From Pseudoduganella namucuonensis (GTDB taxonomy: Bacteria; Pseudomonadota; Gammaproteobacteria; Burkholderiales; Burkholderiaceae_D), in NCBI RefSeq assembly GCF_900116645.1, contig NZ_FPBO01000001.1:1-64000 (forward strand): DNA of 64,000 bases, in the 5' to 3' direction. The notes under the pieces are model-generated. The model did no database searches and was not told where the DNA came from. It was given only the letters and a program-made list of their open reading frames with translations. Shown one piece after another: positions 18,001 to 28,200 of this stretch (position 1 is its first letter; each line of letters opens with the position of its first letter). The translations under genes and the position numbers were made by a program.

Positions 18001-21000
18001 GTTCCAGGTGGTGCCGCCGTCCAGCGAGACTTCCACGTTTTCACCCGCGGCCAGCGTGCCGGAGTAGGTGCCGCTGAAGGTCTGCGCGGCGACGTTGGTG
18101 ATGTTGTCGGTGGCGCTGCCGCCGCTGTCGACGAGCGCGATGGCGCTGTTCACCGTGGCGCCGGTGTTCACGGCGGTGGACGTGGACGAGAACGTGGCGG
18201 CGCTGGCCGTGTTGGCGTTGCCGGCGGTGTCGGCGACGGCCGCCGCCGCCAGCTCGATGCTGCCGCTGTCGCTGCGGGACGCCAGCGTCGCCTGCCAGTT
18301 GGCGCCGCTGCCCGTCAGGTTGCTGAGGGTGCCGCCGGTGACGGTGAAGTCCGACAGCTCCAGCCCCGTGACCGCTTCGTTGAAGCGGAAGTACACCGTC
18401 GCGCTCTGTCCCGAAGCGACCGTGGAGCCGCTGAAGGTGATGGCGGCGGCCGGGGCGAACTGGTCCAGCGTGTAGGACTTGCTCTGCCGGGTGCTGTTTT
18501 CATAATCGGTGGCGGTGCGCGCGTAGATGTAGCCCGGATGGCCGGCGGCGATGGCGCCGCTGTAGCTCCACGCGTTGCCGGTCACCGCGGCCTGGTTCCA
18601 GGTGGTGCCGCCGTCCAGCGATACCTCGACCCGTTCACCGGTGGCCAGCGTGCCGGAGTAAGTGCCGCTGAAGGTTTGCGCGCCCGCGTTGGTGATGGCG
18701 TCCGAGGCGCTGGAGCCGGTGTCGGTCAACGCGATGGCGCTGTCCACGGTGGCGGTGGGGCGGATGTTGTTGTAGCTGAACGTGGCGCCGACCGCGCCGG
18801 CGCCGCTGACGTTGCCGGCCCGGTCCAGGACCGCGCCGCCGGCCAGCGTCACCGTGCCGGCGCCGGCCGCGCCGCTGTCCGGCGTCAGCGTGGCGGACCA
18901 GCTGCTGCCGCTGCCGGACAGCGCGCTCAGCGTGCCGCCGGTGACCGTGATGTCCGACAAGGCCAGGTCGGTGACGGCCTCGTTGAAGCGGAAGTAGACG
19001 GTGGTGGTCTGGCCCGGCGTCAGCGAGCCGTCGTTCAGCGTGACGGTGGCGGTGGGCGCCGTCTGGTCCAGCGTGAAGGACTTGGTTTTGACCGTGCTGT
19101 TTTCGTAGCCGGTCGAGGTTCGGGCCGAGACATAACCCGCGCCGTTGGCGGCGACGGCGCCGCTGTAGGTCCAGCTGTTGCCGGACACGGTGGCCTGGTT
19201 CCAGCTGGTGCCGCCGTCCAGCGATACCTCGACCCGTTCGCCGGTGGCCAGGGTGCCGGAGAAGGTGCCGCCGAAGGTCTGCGCGGCGGCGTTGGTGATG
19301 TTGTCGGTGCCGCTGCTTCCGCTGTCGGTGAGCGTGATGGCGCTGTCGACGGTGGCGGTGGGACGGTGGTTGTTGTAGCTGAAGGTGGCGCTGGCCGCGC
19401 CGGCCGTGCCGCTGTTGCCGGCGGTGTCGGTGACGGCGTTCGCCGCCAGCGTGACCGAGCCGGCGCCCGCGCTGCCGCTGGTGGGCGTCAGCGTGGCGTA
19501 CCAACTGGTGCCGCCGCCGTTGAGCGCGCCCAGCGTGGCGCCGGTGACGGTGACGTCGTCCAGCGTCAGGCCGGTGACGGCCTCGCTGAAAGTGAAATAC
19601 ACATAGGTGGTCTGGCCCGGCGTCAGCGCGGTGTTGTCCAGCGTGACGGTGGCGGTGGGGGCGGTCTGGTCCAGCGTGAAGTAATTGTATTGCGCCGTGC
19701 TGTGCCCGTAGTCCGTGCCGGTGCGCGCGTACACATAGCTGGCGTGGCCGGGCGCGATGGCGCCGCTGTAGGTCCAGGCGTTGCCGTTGACGGTGGCCGC
19801 GCCCCAGGTGTGGCCGTCGTCCAGCGAGACTTCGACCCGTTCGCCGGTGGCGAGGGTGCCAGAGTAGGTGCCGCTGAAGGTCTGGGCCGAGACGTTGGTG
19901 ATGCGGTCCGTGCCGCTGGCGCCGGTGTCGATCAGCGTGATGCCGCTGTCCACGGTGGCGGAGGGGCGGATGTTGTCGTAGGTGAACGTGGCGGCCACCG
20001 CGTTCGCCGCGCCGCTGTTGCCGGCCGTGTCGGCCACGGCGCCGGCGGCCAGCGTGATCGTTCCCGCGCCCGCCGCGCCCAGGGTCGGCGTCAGCTGCGC
20101 GTACCAGCTGGAGCCGCCGCCGTTGAGCGTGCCCAGCGTGCCGCCGGTGACGGTGATGTCGTCCAGCGTCAGGCCGTTCACCGCCTCGTTGAAGCGGAAG
20201 TAGACATAGGTGGTTTGGCCCGGCGTCAGGGCGCTGTTGTCCAGCGTGACCGTGGCGGTGGGGACGGTCTGGTCCAGCGTGTAGGACTTGTATTGCAGCG
20301 CGCTGTTCTCGGACGCGGTGGCGGTGCGCGCGTACACATAGCCGGAATTGGCGGTGATGGCGGCGCTGTAGGTCCAGGCGCTGCCGGTAACGGTGGCCGC
20401 GTTCCAGGTGTAGCCGTCGTCCAGCGAGACCTCGACCCGTTCGCCGGCGGCCAGCGTGCCGGAATAGGTGCCGCTGAAGGTCTGGGCCGCGACGTTGGTG
20501 ACGCGGTCCGTGGCGCTCGTGCCGGTGTCGATCAGCGTGATGGCGCCGTCCACGGTGGCGGTGGGGCGCACGTTGTTGTAGCCGATGGCCGCGCTGGCGC
20601 CGGCGGTGCTCGCGTTCCCCGCCCGGTCCATCACCGCGTTGGCCGCCAGCGTCACCGTGCCCGCGCCCGCGCCGCCGCTGGTGGGCGTGAACAGCGCGTA
20701 CCAGTTGGCGCCGCCGCCGCCCAGCGCGCCCAGCGTGCCGCCGGCGACGGTGATGTCGTCCAGCGTCAGGCCCGTGACGGCCTCGTTGAAGTTGAAGTAG
20801 GCGTAGGCGGTCTGGCCGGGCGTCAAGTTCTCGTTGCCGAAGCTGACGGTGGCGGTGGGCGCGGCCTGGTCCAGCGTGTAGTAGCGGTATTGCGCGGTGC
20901 CGTGCGACTCCGCCGTGGCGGTGCGCGCGTACACATAGCCGGGCGCGCCGGCGGCGACGGCGCCGCTGTGGCTCCAGGCGTTGCCGGACACGCTGGCCTG

Positions 21001-22161
21001 GTTCCAGCTGGTGCCGCCGTCCAGCGACACCTCGACCCATTCGCCGCTGGCCAGCGTGCCGGTGTATGTGCCGCCGAACGTCTGGGCCGCGACGTTGGTG
21101 ATCCCGTCCGTGCCGCTCGTGCCGCTGTCGACGATCGTGATGGCGCTGTCTATCGTCGCCACGCCGGGCGTGTTGTTGTAGGTGAAGGAGGCGCTGGCGG
21201 ACGCGCCGCCGTTGCCCGCCGTGTCGGTGACGGCGTCGGCGGCCAGCACGATGCTGCCGCTGCCCGGCGCGCCGCTGTCCGGCGTCAAGGTCGCGGTCCA
21301 GTAGTTGCCGCCGCCCGAGAGGCCGGAGAGCACGCCGCCGGTGACCGTGAAGTCCGACAGGGCCAGGCCCGACACCGCCTCGCCGAACTGGAAGTAGACG
21401 GTGGTGCTCTGGCCCGGCGCTATCGTGCCGCGCTCCAGCGTGATGGTGGCGGCGGGCGCCGCCGCGTCGTAGGTGTAGGCCTGGCTCTGGGAGGCGGAGT
21501 GGTTGCCCGAGGCGTCGCTGACGCGGGCCACCAGCACGCCGCCGGCGGCGATGGTGGCGCTGTATTGCCAGGTGTTGGCGGAGGCCAGCGCGGTGTGCCA
21601 GGTGGCGCCGTTGTCCAGCGAGACCTCCACGAACTCGCCGCCGGCCAGCGTGCCGCTGTACGTGCCGCTGAACGTTTGCGCCGCCACGTTGGTGACGTGG
21701 TCGCTGGCGCTGTCGCCGCTGTCGACCATGGCGATGGCGCCGCCGACGGCGGCCGACACCGTGCCGGCCGCCGTCGTGGTGAGCGCCAGCTTGAGCGTGT
21801 CCTTGATTCCAGCGTGGTTGTTGCCGTACAGGTCTTGCAGCACGCCTGCGGCCATCGTCACGCTGTAGCCGTGGTTGGGCAGCAGATCCGCCAGCGGCTT
21901 GATGGTGACGGTGTTGCCGCTGATGGTCACCTGCGCGCCGTCGGCGACGCTGATGGTGCGCGTGTCGGTGGCGCCCACGATGCGGGTTTTCAGCGTGCCG
22001 TCGTACGCCATGTAGGTCTGCGTGGCGCCGTCGCTGATGACGATGTTGCCGACGCCGGCGGCGATGGCTTCACTGAAGACGAGGACGATGTCGCCACCAG
22101 GGCTGATGGCGCCGGAGGTGGACGAGGACAGGGTGGGAGGGGTCTGGTCGGCGGTTGGCAT
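15043..22161 (-). CDS. giant Ig-like repeat protein 1 (2372 residues)
   Basis: Residues 1-130 form a module of the SbsA-like Ig type (IVLVFSEAIAAGVGNIVISD, ending in LKLALTTTAAG) without a signal peptide. Then follow eleven tandem units of about 201 residues. Each unit pairs a domain with VEVSLDGGTTW and YARTAT phrases with a bacterial Ig-like (Big_12-type) domain with LTPGQTTYVYFRFNEAVTGL, DITVTGGTLGAL and DTAGN. The C-terminal 40 residues are different and end in GLWMDNLALAVY. Unlike its two neighbours it has no GGxGxD array. It is probably a secreted or surface adhesin; the export route is unclear because no secretion genes are nearby. No Shine-Dalgarno sequence precedes the start, which was fixed by alignment with the two paralogues. 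Confidence 0.88.
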   Translation of the reverse strand: MPTADQTPPTLSSSTSGAISPGGDIVLVFSEAIAAGVGNIVISDGATQTYMAYDGTLKTRIVGATDTRTISVADGAQVTISGNTVTIKPLADLLPNHGYSVTMAAGVLQDLYGNNHAGIKDTLKLALTTTAAGTVSAAVGGAIAMVDSGDSASDHVTNVAAQTFSGTYSGTLAGGEFVEVSLDNGATWHTALASANTWQYSATIAAGGVLVARVSDASGNHSASQSQAYTYDAAAPAATITLERGTIAPGQSTTVYFQFGEAVSGLALSDFTVTGGVLSGLSGGGNYWTATLTPDSGAPGSGSIVLAADAVTDTAGNGGASASASFTYNNTPGVATIDSAITIVDSGTSGTDGITNVAAQTFGGTYTGTLASGEWVEVSLDGGTSWNQASVSGNAWSHSGAVAAGAPGYVYARTATAESHGTAQYRYYTLDQAAPTATVSFGNENLTPGQTAYAYFNFNEAVTGLTLDDITVAGGTLGALGGGGANWYALFTPTSGGAGAGTVTLAANAVMDRAGNASTAGASAAIGYNNVRPTATVDGAITLIDTGTSATDRVTNVAAQTFSGTYSGTLAAGERVEVSLDDGYTWNAATVTGSAWTYSAAITANSGYVYARTATASENSALQYKSYTLDQTVPTATVTLDNSALTPGQTTYVYFRFNEAVNGLTLDDITVTGGTLGTLNGGGSSWYAQLTPTLGAAGAGTITLAAGAVADTAGNSGAANAVAATFTYDNIRPSATVDSGITLIDTGASGTDRITNVSAQTFSGTYSGTLATGERVEVSLDDGHTWGAATVNGNAWTYSGAIAPGHASYVYARTGTDYGHSTAQYNYFTLDQTAPTATVTLDNTALTPGQTTYVYFTFSEAVTGLTLDDVTVTGATLGALNGGGTSWYATLTPTSGSAGAGSVTLAANAVTDTAGNSGTAGAASATFSYNNHRPTATVDSAITLTDSGSSGTDNITNAAAQTFGGTFSGTLATGERVEVSLDGGTSWNQATVSGNSWTYSGAVAANGAGYVSARTSTGYENSTVKTKSFTLDQTAPTATVTLNDGSLTPGQTTTVYFRFNEAVTDLALSDITVTGGTLSALSGSGSSWSATLTPDSGAAGAGTVTLAGGAVLDRAGNVSGAGAVGATFSYNNIRPTATVDSAIALTDTGSSASDAITNAGAQTFSGTYSGTLATGERVEVSLDGGTTWNQAAVTGNAWSYSGAIAAGHPGYIYARTATDYENSTRQSKSYTLDQFAPAAAITFSGSTVASGQSATVYFRFNEAVTGLELSDFTVTGGTLSNLTGSGANWQATLASRSDSGSIELAAAAVADTAGNANTASAATFSSTSTAVNTGATVNSAIALVDSGGSATDNITNVAAQTFSGTYSGTLAAGENVEVSLDGGTTWNQATVSGNAWTYSGAIAAGGPGYVYARTATATDDSTRVSKSFTLDQTGPTGTVTVDNAALTPGQTTYVYFRFNETVSGLTLDDISVTGGTLGALNGGGANWYALLTPTAGAAGTGTVTLAGNAAADTAGNGTSANAIGASFSYNNITPTASVDNAIAITDSGSSATDAITNATAQTISGTFTGTLADGEHVEVSIDGSHSWNIATVSGNTWSYSGTIAADNEDYVYARTATAYGHSTAQYKSYTLDLTAPTASVTFNDSTLTPGQTTYVSFHFNEAVTGFTLDDITVTGGTLGALSGSGSSWSALLTPTSGAAGAGTVTLAGGAVADKAGNSSGAGGVGAAFSYNNVRPTATVDSAIALTDTGSSASDAITNAGAQTFSGTYSGALASGERVEVSLDAGRSWNTATVSGNTWSYSGAVAAGGPGYVQARTATDQENSAAKTKYFTLDQTAPTVTVTLNDNALTPGQTTYVYFRFDETVTDLALSDITVTGGTLGALSGSGNTWYALLTPASGAAGSGSITLAGGAVKDTAGNSSAAGAVAATFSYDNIRPTATVDSAIALIDSGASGSDAITNVTAQTFSGTYTGTLASGEHVQVSLDGGTTWNQATVSGNSWSYSGAIATGHPGYVYARTATEYENSARQTKYYTLDRAAPNVDIDISDTTLTPGQNTYVYFRFSESVTDLSLSDITVTGGTLGALSGSGATWYALLTPDAGATGSGTVTVAGGAVTDRAGNGSGAAAVSASFSYNNIRPTATVDSAITLIDSGSSDTDTITNVSAQTIGGTFTGALAAGERVEVSVDGGTSWNAATVSGNSWTYNATVAAGSPSYLYARTATDSEESTTRTKYYTLDQTAPTASVTLGDYTLTSGQTASVYIQFNETVTGLTLADFTVTGGALGSLSGSGSSWYALLTPVAGSAGTGGIALAANAVLDRAGNASAASSTVAFSYGTMAGPPPAAAFAAPEDEVALVGQSGGTGLWMDNLALAVY
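15150..21760 (-). repeat. tandem 603-bp repeats, eleven units
   Basis: A marker (GTCCACGGTGGCGGTGGGGC and variants) recurs at 15736, 16339, 16942, 17545, 18148, 18742, 19345, 19948, 20548, 21148 and 21742. Spacings are 603 bases mostly, with 600 or 594 in four cases, all multiples of three. The copies are close enough at DNA level to recombine with each other. Confidence 0.92.
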
Positions 22162-22192
22162 GATGGCGGAAAAACGCGCGGATGGAGTCCAT

Positions 22193-22204
22193 TATCATAC
22201 CAAA
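22193..22204 (-). promoter_or_regulatory. extended -10 promoter of giant gene 1
   Basis: On the minus strand TTTGGTATGATA shows an extended -10 (TGGTATGAT), with its edge 32 bases before the start codon. The same element occurs before the two paralogues. No good -35 is visible. The leader of about 25 bases lacks a Shine-Dalgarno sequence. Confidence 0.65.
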
Positions 22205-22253
22205 GATGCATCTTAATTGCGCGTTTGCAACCCCCTCCGGGCGTGGAAACAAC

Positions 22254-22277
22254 GCGGGCGCCGCGCCGCGCGCCCGC
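22254..22277 (-). terminator. possible terminator of giant gene 2
   Basis: GCGGGCG pairs with CGCCCGC around a ten-base loop, six bases beyond the stop codon of the 2397-residue gene. On the minus strand it is followed by GTTGTTTCC, a weak U tract. Confidence 0.45.
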
Positions 22278-22282
22278 CGGGA

Positions 22283-25200
22283 TCAGGCGGTGTCCAGGTG
22301 CACCGCCAGGCCTGCCGCCGTCTGGACTCTCACGGTGGCCGAGCCGAGCGCATAGGTGTCGTAGTCGGCGTCGACCACGTCCACCTCGACCCACTGGCCG
22401 CTCAGGTACAGATGGGCGCCGGTCGAGCCGGTGATTTCCGCGTAGCCGCTGGACAGCGTCGTGATGTCGCTGGCGCCGACCCGCAGCGTGTTGCTGTTCC
22501 CCAGGGCGAGTTTCTCGAACGAGAACAGGTGCGTCAGCAGCGTGGACAGCGTGATGTCCTGGCTGGTGGTGTTGAAAATCAGCGTGTCGGTGCCGCTGCC
22601 TCCGCCGACGGAGCCGGTGGGGATGGCCGCCAGGCCGATGGTGTCGTCGCCGCCGCCGCCGGACACGTTGCCGGTGACGACACCGGCGATGGTGAGGATG
22701 TCGTTGTCGCCGCCGCTGTCGACGATGCCGCTGACCGTGTTGGTCAAGGTCATCTGGTCGTTGCCGTCGCCGCCGTCGATGGAACCCGCGGTGACGCCGT
22801 CGACGTTCAGGAGGTCGTTGCCGGCGCCGCCGGTCATGGCACCGCTCATCAAGCTGAAGACGGTCACGATGTCGTCGCCTTCGCCCCCGATGATGCCGCC
22901 GGCGGCTTCTAGAGTGGCGTAGACCAGGATGGTGTCGGCCCCGTCGCCGCCATCGATGTCGCCGCTGACCGCGCCGTTCAGCGTGATGGCGTCGACGCCG
23001 CCGCTGCCATGGATGGTGCCGCTCGTCGCGCCCGTTATCGTGAGCGTGTCGTTGCCGGCGCCGCCATCGATGGTGCCGGACACGCTGCCGCTGACGGTGA
23101 AGGTGTCGCTGTCGCCACCGCCGTCGAGGTAGCCGTCGGCGTTGCCGGCGGTGTTGATGGTGTCGTTGCCGGCGCCCGCGCGCAGGTGGGGCATGGTGGC
23201 GGCGTCGAAGGTGCCGCCATAGCCGTCGCCGATGTAGACCGTGTAGCCGGCCGCGTCGTCGCCGTGGCTGCCGATGTTGCCGGCGGTGTCGGTGACGCGC
23301 AGGCCGATCGCGCCGCCGCTGCTGACCGTGGCGCCGCTCACCGTCCAGGTGGCGCCGCTGACGCTGGCCTGCGACCAACTGCCGCCACCATTGAGCGTGT
23401 ACTCCACGTACTCACCGCTGCCCAGCGCGGCGCTCAGGGACCCGGAGATCGTCGCGATGGGGGAGCCAGTGCCTTCGAACGACGGATAGCTGGAGACATA
23501 GCCGGTCGGCTCCGTCGTGTCGATGGTCACCGCGGTGCCGAACTGCGCGCCGTTGCTGTAGTGGTCGGTGTCGTCGTACTGGCGCACCAGGATGTCGCCG
23601 TCGGCGTATTCGCCGTCGGGCGCCGTGAAGCTGCCGGTGCTGCCGGAACCCCTGGTTATCGTGGTCCAGTGCGTGCCGCCGTCGGTGGAGTAATCCCAGT
23701 AGGTGGAGTACAGGTCGGCGACCGCGATGCTGGCGTTGCTTGTAACGAGGTCGCTGCCGCTGCCGCTGCCGGTGGCGTAGCTGGTGTCGGTGAAGCTGAT
23801 GCTGGGCGCGTTCGGCGCCAGGACGGGCTGCTCGTCCACCGAGAACGAGAACAGCGTCGTCTCCACTTCAAGATAGTTGCCGGCCAGGTCGCCCAGCGAC
23901 GAGCTGAAAATCTTCACCTCATAGGTATAGCCGGACCACAGGTTCTCGCCCAGCTGGATGGTCACCGTGTGAGTATCGGCGTTGTAGCTGAGATATTCGT
24001 CGGGATCGCCCGATTCGAACACGATCTCGTGCGTGTCGGATCCGTTGGTCACTGAGAAACCGTTGACGCTTGAAATGTCGAGCGCCTCGCTGAAGGTCAG
24101 CGTCAGGCTACGCGTGTCGTAGTCCACGGTTTCGTTTGGCGCGATCGAGCTGGCGCTCAGCTCCGGCGCCGTATCGTCCAGGGTAAAGGCGAGCGGCGTG
24201 GCGCTGTGGACGCCGGTGTTGCCTGCCAGGTCCTCGGCGCGCAGCACCAGTTGGTGCGAGCCCGCCTCCAGCGCGTCGATTTGCATGGTGAAGGCGCTGG
24301 CGCCGGACGCCACTTCGGACGCCGCCACCGTGTGCAAGCCGACCACCGTCGAGGTGGAGAGGTCGTAGACTTGCAGCGTGTCGCCGTCCTCCAGGCTGGC
24401 GCCGGCCAGGTTGATGGACAGCGTGGGCGCCATGTCATTGGTGATCAGGTCGTCCGGTTCGGCGCCGCTGTCGCTGCCGCCGTACAGGGTGGGCGAGATC
24501 GACGCCAGCGATCCCGGATCGGTGCTGTCGACCGTCAGCGCGTAGCCCAGCGTGCCCGAACCGCTCTCGTTGCCCACGCTGTTGTATTGCTGGACCAGGA
24601 TGGTGCCGGCCGCGTAGGTGCCGTCGCCAAGCCCGATGGTGGAACCGCTGCCCACCGTCCAGCTGCCCCCGCCGTTGGTCGAGTAGCGCCAGTGGGCGGC
24701 CGTCACGTCGCCGACGGTGAGGGAGTTGTTGCCGGTGACATGGTCGGTGCCGGAGTCCCCATCGCTGGCGTTGGCGGTGTCCTCGTCCAGCGTGAGCGTC
24801 GGCGCCGCCAGGCCGGATGTGCCCAGGTTGGTCGTGAGGGAGGTCGCCACTTCCAGCGTCACCTCGTGGCTGGCGTTGAAGTAGCTGGCATAGCCGCCGT
24901 CCGCGCCGAGTTCCGCCCAGCTGGTATCGAGGTTCAGCGTGTTGCCGGCGCCGCCGTCGATGGTCAGCACACCGGTGCTGGTGAGCGCCGCCGCCGCCGC
25001 CGCCGACACGGACAGCGTGTTGCCGCTGCCCATGCTGATCGTCTCGAACGACGACAGGTACGCCACCGCCGACGACAAGTCGTAGCTTTGGCCGGAGGCG
25101 TTGAACAGCAGCGTGTCGGTGTCGCCGCCGCCGTCCACCATGCCTGAACCGGTCGGTATGGCGCTGATGGAGATGGTGTCGTTGCCATCGCCGCCATCGA

Positions 25201-28200
25201 TGGCGCCGGTGACATCGCCGCCAATCGTGAAGGTGTCGCCGTCGCCGCCGCCGTCCAGGTAGCCGTCCGCGTCGCCGGTGGTGGAGATGGTGTCGGAACC
25301 GTCGCCCGCGTGCAGGTAGCGCATGGTGTCGGCGTCGAGGCTGCCGCCGTAGCCGTCGCCGAGGTAGACCGTGTAGCCGCTCGCGACTCCCAGTTCCTCG
25401 TTGCCGCCCACGTTGCCGGAGCCGTCCACCACGCGCAGGCCGATCGCGCCACCGCCGGACAGGGTGACGCTGTTGAGCGTCCAGGTCGAGCCGCTGGTGC
25501 TGCCCGTGGACCAGCTCGAGCCGCCGTTCACCGTGTATTGCACGGACTCGCCCGCTTCCAGCGCCGCGCTCAGCGCGCCGGTGATCGTGTTGATCGCCGC
25601 GCCGCTGCCGAAGAACGAGGGATAGCTCGACACATAGGCCGAGGGTGCCGAGACGGTCGAGAGGGTCGAGAAGTGCAGCACTTCCGTGTCGACCGCCAGC
25701 GTGTTGCCGGCCTTGTCCAGCAGCGGGGAACCGTGGACGGACAGCGTGTAATCGCTGCCGTGTTCAAGCGCGTCGCCCAGCGTGATGGTCACCAGGTTGG
25801 TGCCGCTGTCGAACGACGCGTAGTCGCCGGGGCCGCTGCCGAACGCGATGGTGCGCGTGTCGCTGCCATTGCTGAGGGAGAAGCCATGGGTATCGTCTAT
25901 CGCCAGGTATTCGCTGGCGGTCAGCGTGATGGTGGTGGTCTCCGCGCTGATGGTGTCGCCCTCCGTCATCGAGGTGGGCGTCAGCGTGGGCCCGGTGTAG
26001 TCCTCGATCACCGTCACCGACGCGCCCGAGGAAGAGTTGCCGGCGAGGTCCTCGGCGCGCAGTTCCAGCACGTGCGTGCCCGCCGTCAAGGCGCTGATCT
26101 GCATCGTGAAGTTGACTTCCGCCGCCTCGGCGGCGCTCAGGGTATGCGTGCCGACCGAGGTGCCGGTGGTGACGTCGTAGATGCGCATGACAGTGTCCGC
26201 CGCCAAGCCGGCGCTATGCACATTGAGCAGGAATGTCGGTGCGCTGTCGTTAGTGACGCCGTCATCGCCGCTTTCGCCGGAATCGCTGCCGCCGTAAAGC
26301 TCGAAGGTGACGCCGGTGGGCGACGGAGGCGCCGTGGTGTCCAGCGTGTAGCTGTGGCTCTGCGTGCTGGTGGCGCCACTGGAGTCTGTCAGCCTGGCTT
26401 GCAGCGTGCCGGTGCCCGACGACAGCGTGACGCCCGTGGCGCTGAAAGTGTGCGTGTCATTGTCGACGGTTGCGAGGGTCCAGTTGCTGCCGTCGGCCGA
26501 GACTTCGATCTTGGCGCCGGTGGGGGCGTACACGGTGCCGCTGAAGGAACCCGTGACGGTCTGGCTGGCGGTCTTGGTCACGAAGTCCGTGGCCAGCTCT
26601 CCGGTGTCGGCCGATATGTCCAGCGTGTCCGCCGTCAGCGACGGGGTTTGCGTGTCGTAGTCGAAGGTGACGGCGGTGGCGCTGGCCGGGCCGGTGTTGC
26701 CCGCCTGGTCGCTGATCGAACCGGCCTGCAGCGTGACCGAGCCGCTGCCCGTGGCGCCGCTGGTCGGCGTCAGCGTGGCGGTCCACGTGAAGCCTTCATT
26801 GCTGGTGGTGAAGGCGCCAAGGGTGCCGCCCACGACGGTGAAGTCGGACGCCACCGGCGTGTCGGTGATCGGTTCTGCGAAGCTGAGCGTCACGGTGGCG
26901 GTGCCGCCGGTCGCCAGCGTGTTGTCGCTGATGGTCAGCGCGGGCGCGGGCGCCACGGTGTCGACCGTGAAGTTGTGCGTGCTGCTTTCCGCCACGTTGC
27001 CCGCCAGGTCGCGCGCGGACCCCGACTGGAGAACCAGGCCGGCGGCGCCGGTGTAGCCGGCTTCCGGCGTCAGCGTGGCGGTCCAGGTGATGTGGTCGGA
27101 GGTCTGCAAGTCGCCCAGGGTGCCGTGCGCCTGGCTGAATGCGGGAGTAAAGCCGTCGGACAGCTGTTCCGAGAAGGTGAAGGTCACCTGCGTGGTCTGG
27201 CCGGCTTTCAGCGAGTCGTCGCCGAACACCACGTTCAGCAGAGTGGGCAGCGTCGTGTCGTAGGTGTAGCTGTGCGAAACCGGAGTGGTGCTGGTGTCGC
27301 CATTGGTCACCCGCGCGATCAGCGTGCCGCTGTTGGAGATGGTGGGCGTGAACTGGAAGAAGTTGTTCGCGAGGAGCGTGGCCGTGCCCCACGAGACGCC
27401 GTTGTCCACCGACACCTCGATGGATTCGCCGCTGGCCAGTGTGCCGTCATACGTGCCGCCGATCTGCTGGCTGGACGAATTGGTGTAGTACGGCGAAACG
27501 CCCGAGGCCTGATTGAAGAAGTGCAGATTGGTCACCACCGCGGTGGGCGCGGCCGGCGCGTTGTAGCTGAAGCCGATGGCCGAGGATGCCGCCGCCGGGC
27601 CGGTGTTGCCGGCCAGGTCGCTCACCGTGCCGCTGTTCAGCGTGATGCTGCCTTCGCCGATGCCGGTGGCCGGCGTCAGCGTGGCGGTCCAGGTGATGCC
27701 CTGGTCGACGCTCGTGAATGTGCCCAGCGTGCCGTTCGAGATCGTGAAGTCGGTGGCGGCCAGGCCCGTGACTTTCTCGGCGAAGGTGACGGTGACCGTC
27801 GCCGTCTCGCCCGAGCCGAGCACCGCGTCGCTCAGCTCGATGGTGGGCGTGGCCGGGGCTGCGGTGTCGTAGTCGAAGTTGCACACCTGGGCGCCGGTGG
27901 CGCCGTTGCCGGCCAGGTCGGTCGCCACGGCGCCGCTCAGCGTGACGGAGCCGCTGCCGCTGGCGTTCGCCGTGGGGGTGACGGTCGCGGTCCAGGTGAC
28001 GCCTCCGTCGTTGCTGCCCAGGCTGCTGATGGTGCAGCCGCTGACGCTGAAATCGGACGTTTCCAGCCCCACCACCGCCTCGGAGAAGGTGATGGTGATG
28101 GTGGCAGTCTCGCCCGCCTTCAGGGATGTGTCGCTGAGCGTCGTGGTGAAGGTGGGCGTCGTCGCGTCGTAGACGTAGGTCTGGGACGCGGAGGCGGAGT

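Noticed and set aside
14839-22434. A plus-strand open frame of about 2530 codons antisense to giant gene 1, and similar ones of about 1400 codons opposite genes 2 and 3
   Set aside because: These are frame shadows: the high-GC repeat units lack stop codons in the opposite frame, the encoded text is Gly/Arg/Ala/Val-rich and repeats with the same period. No start signal or domain is seen.
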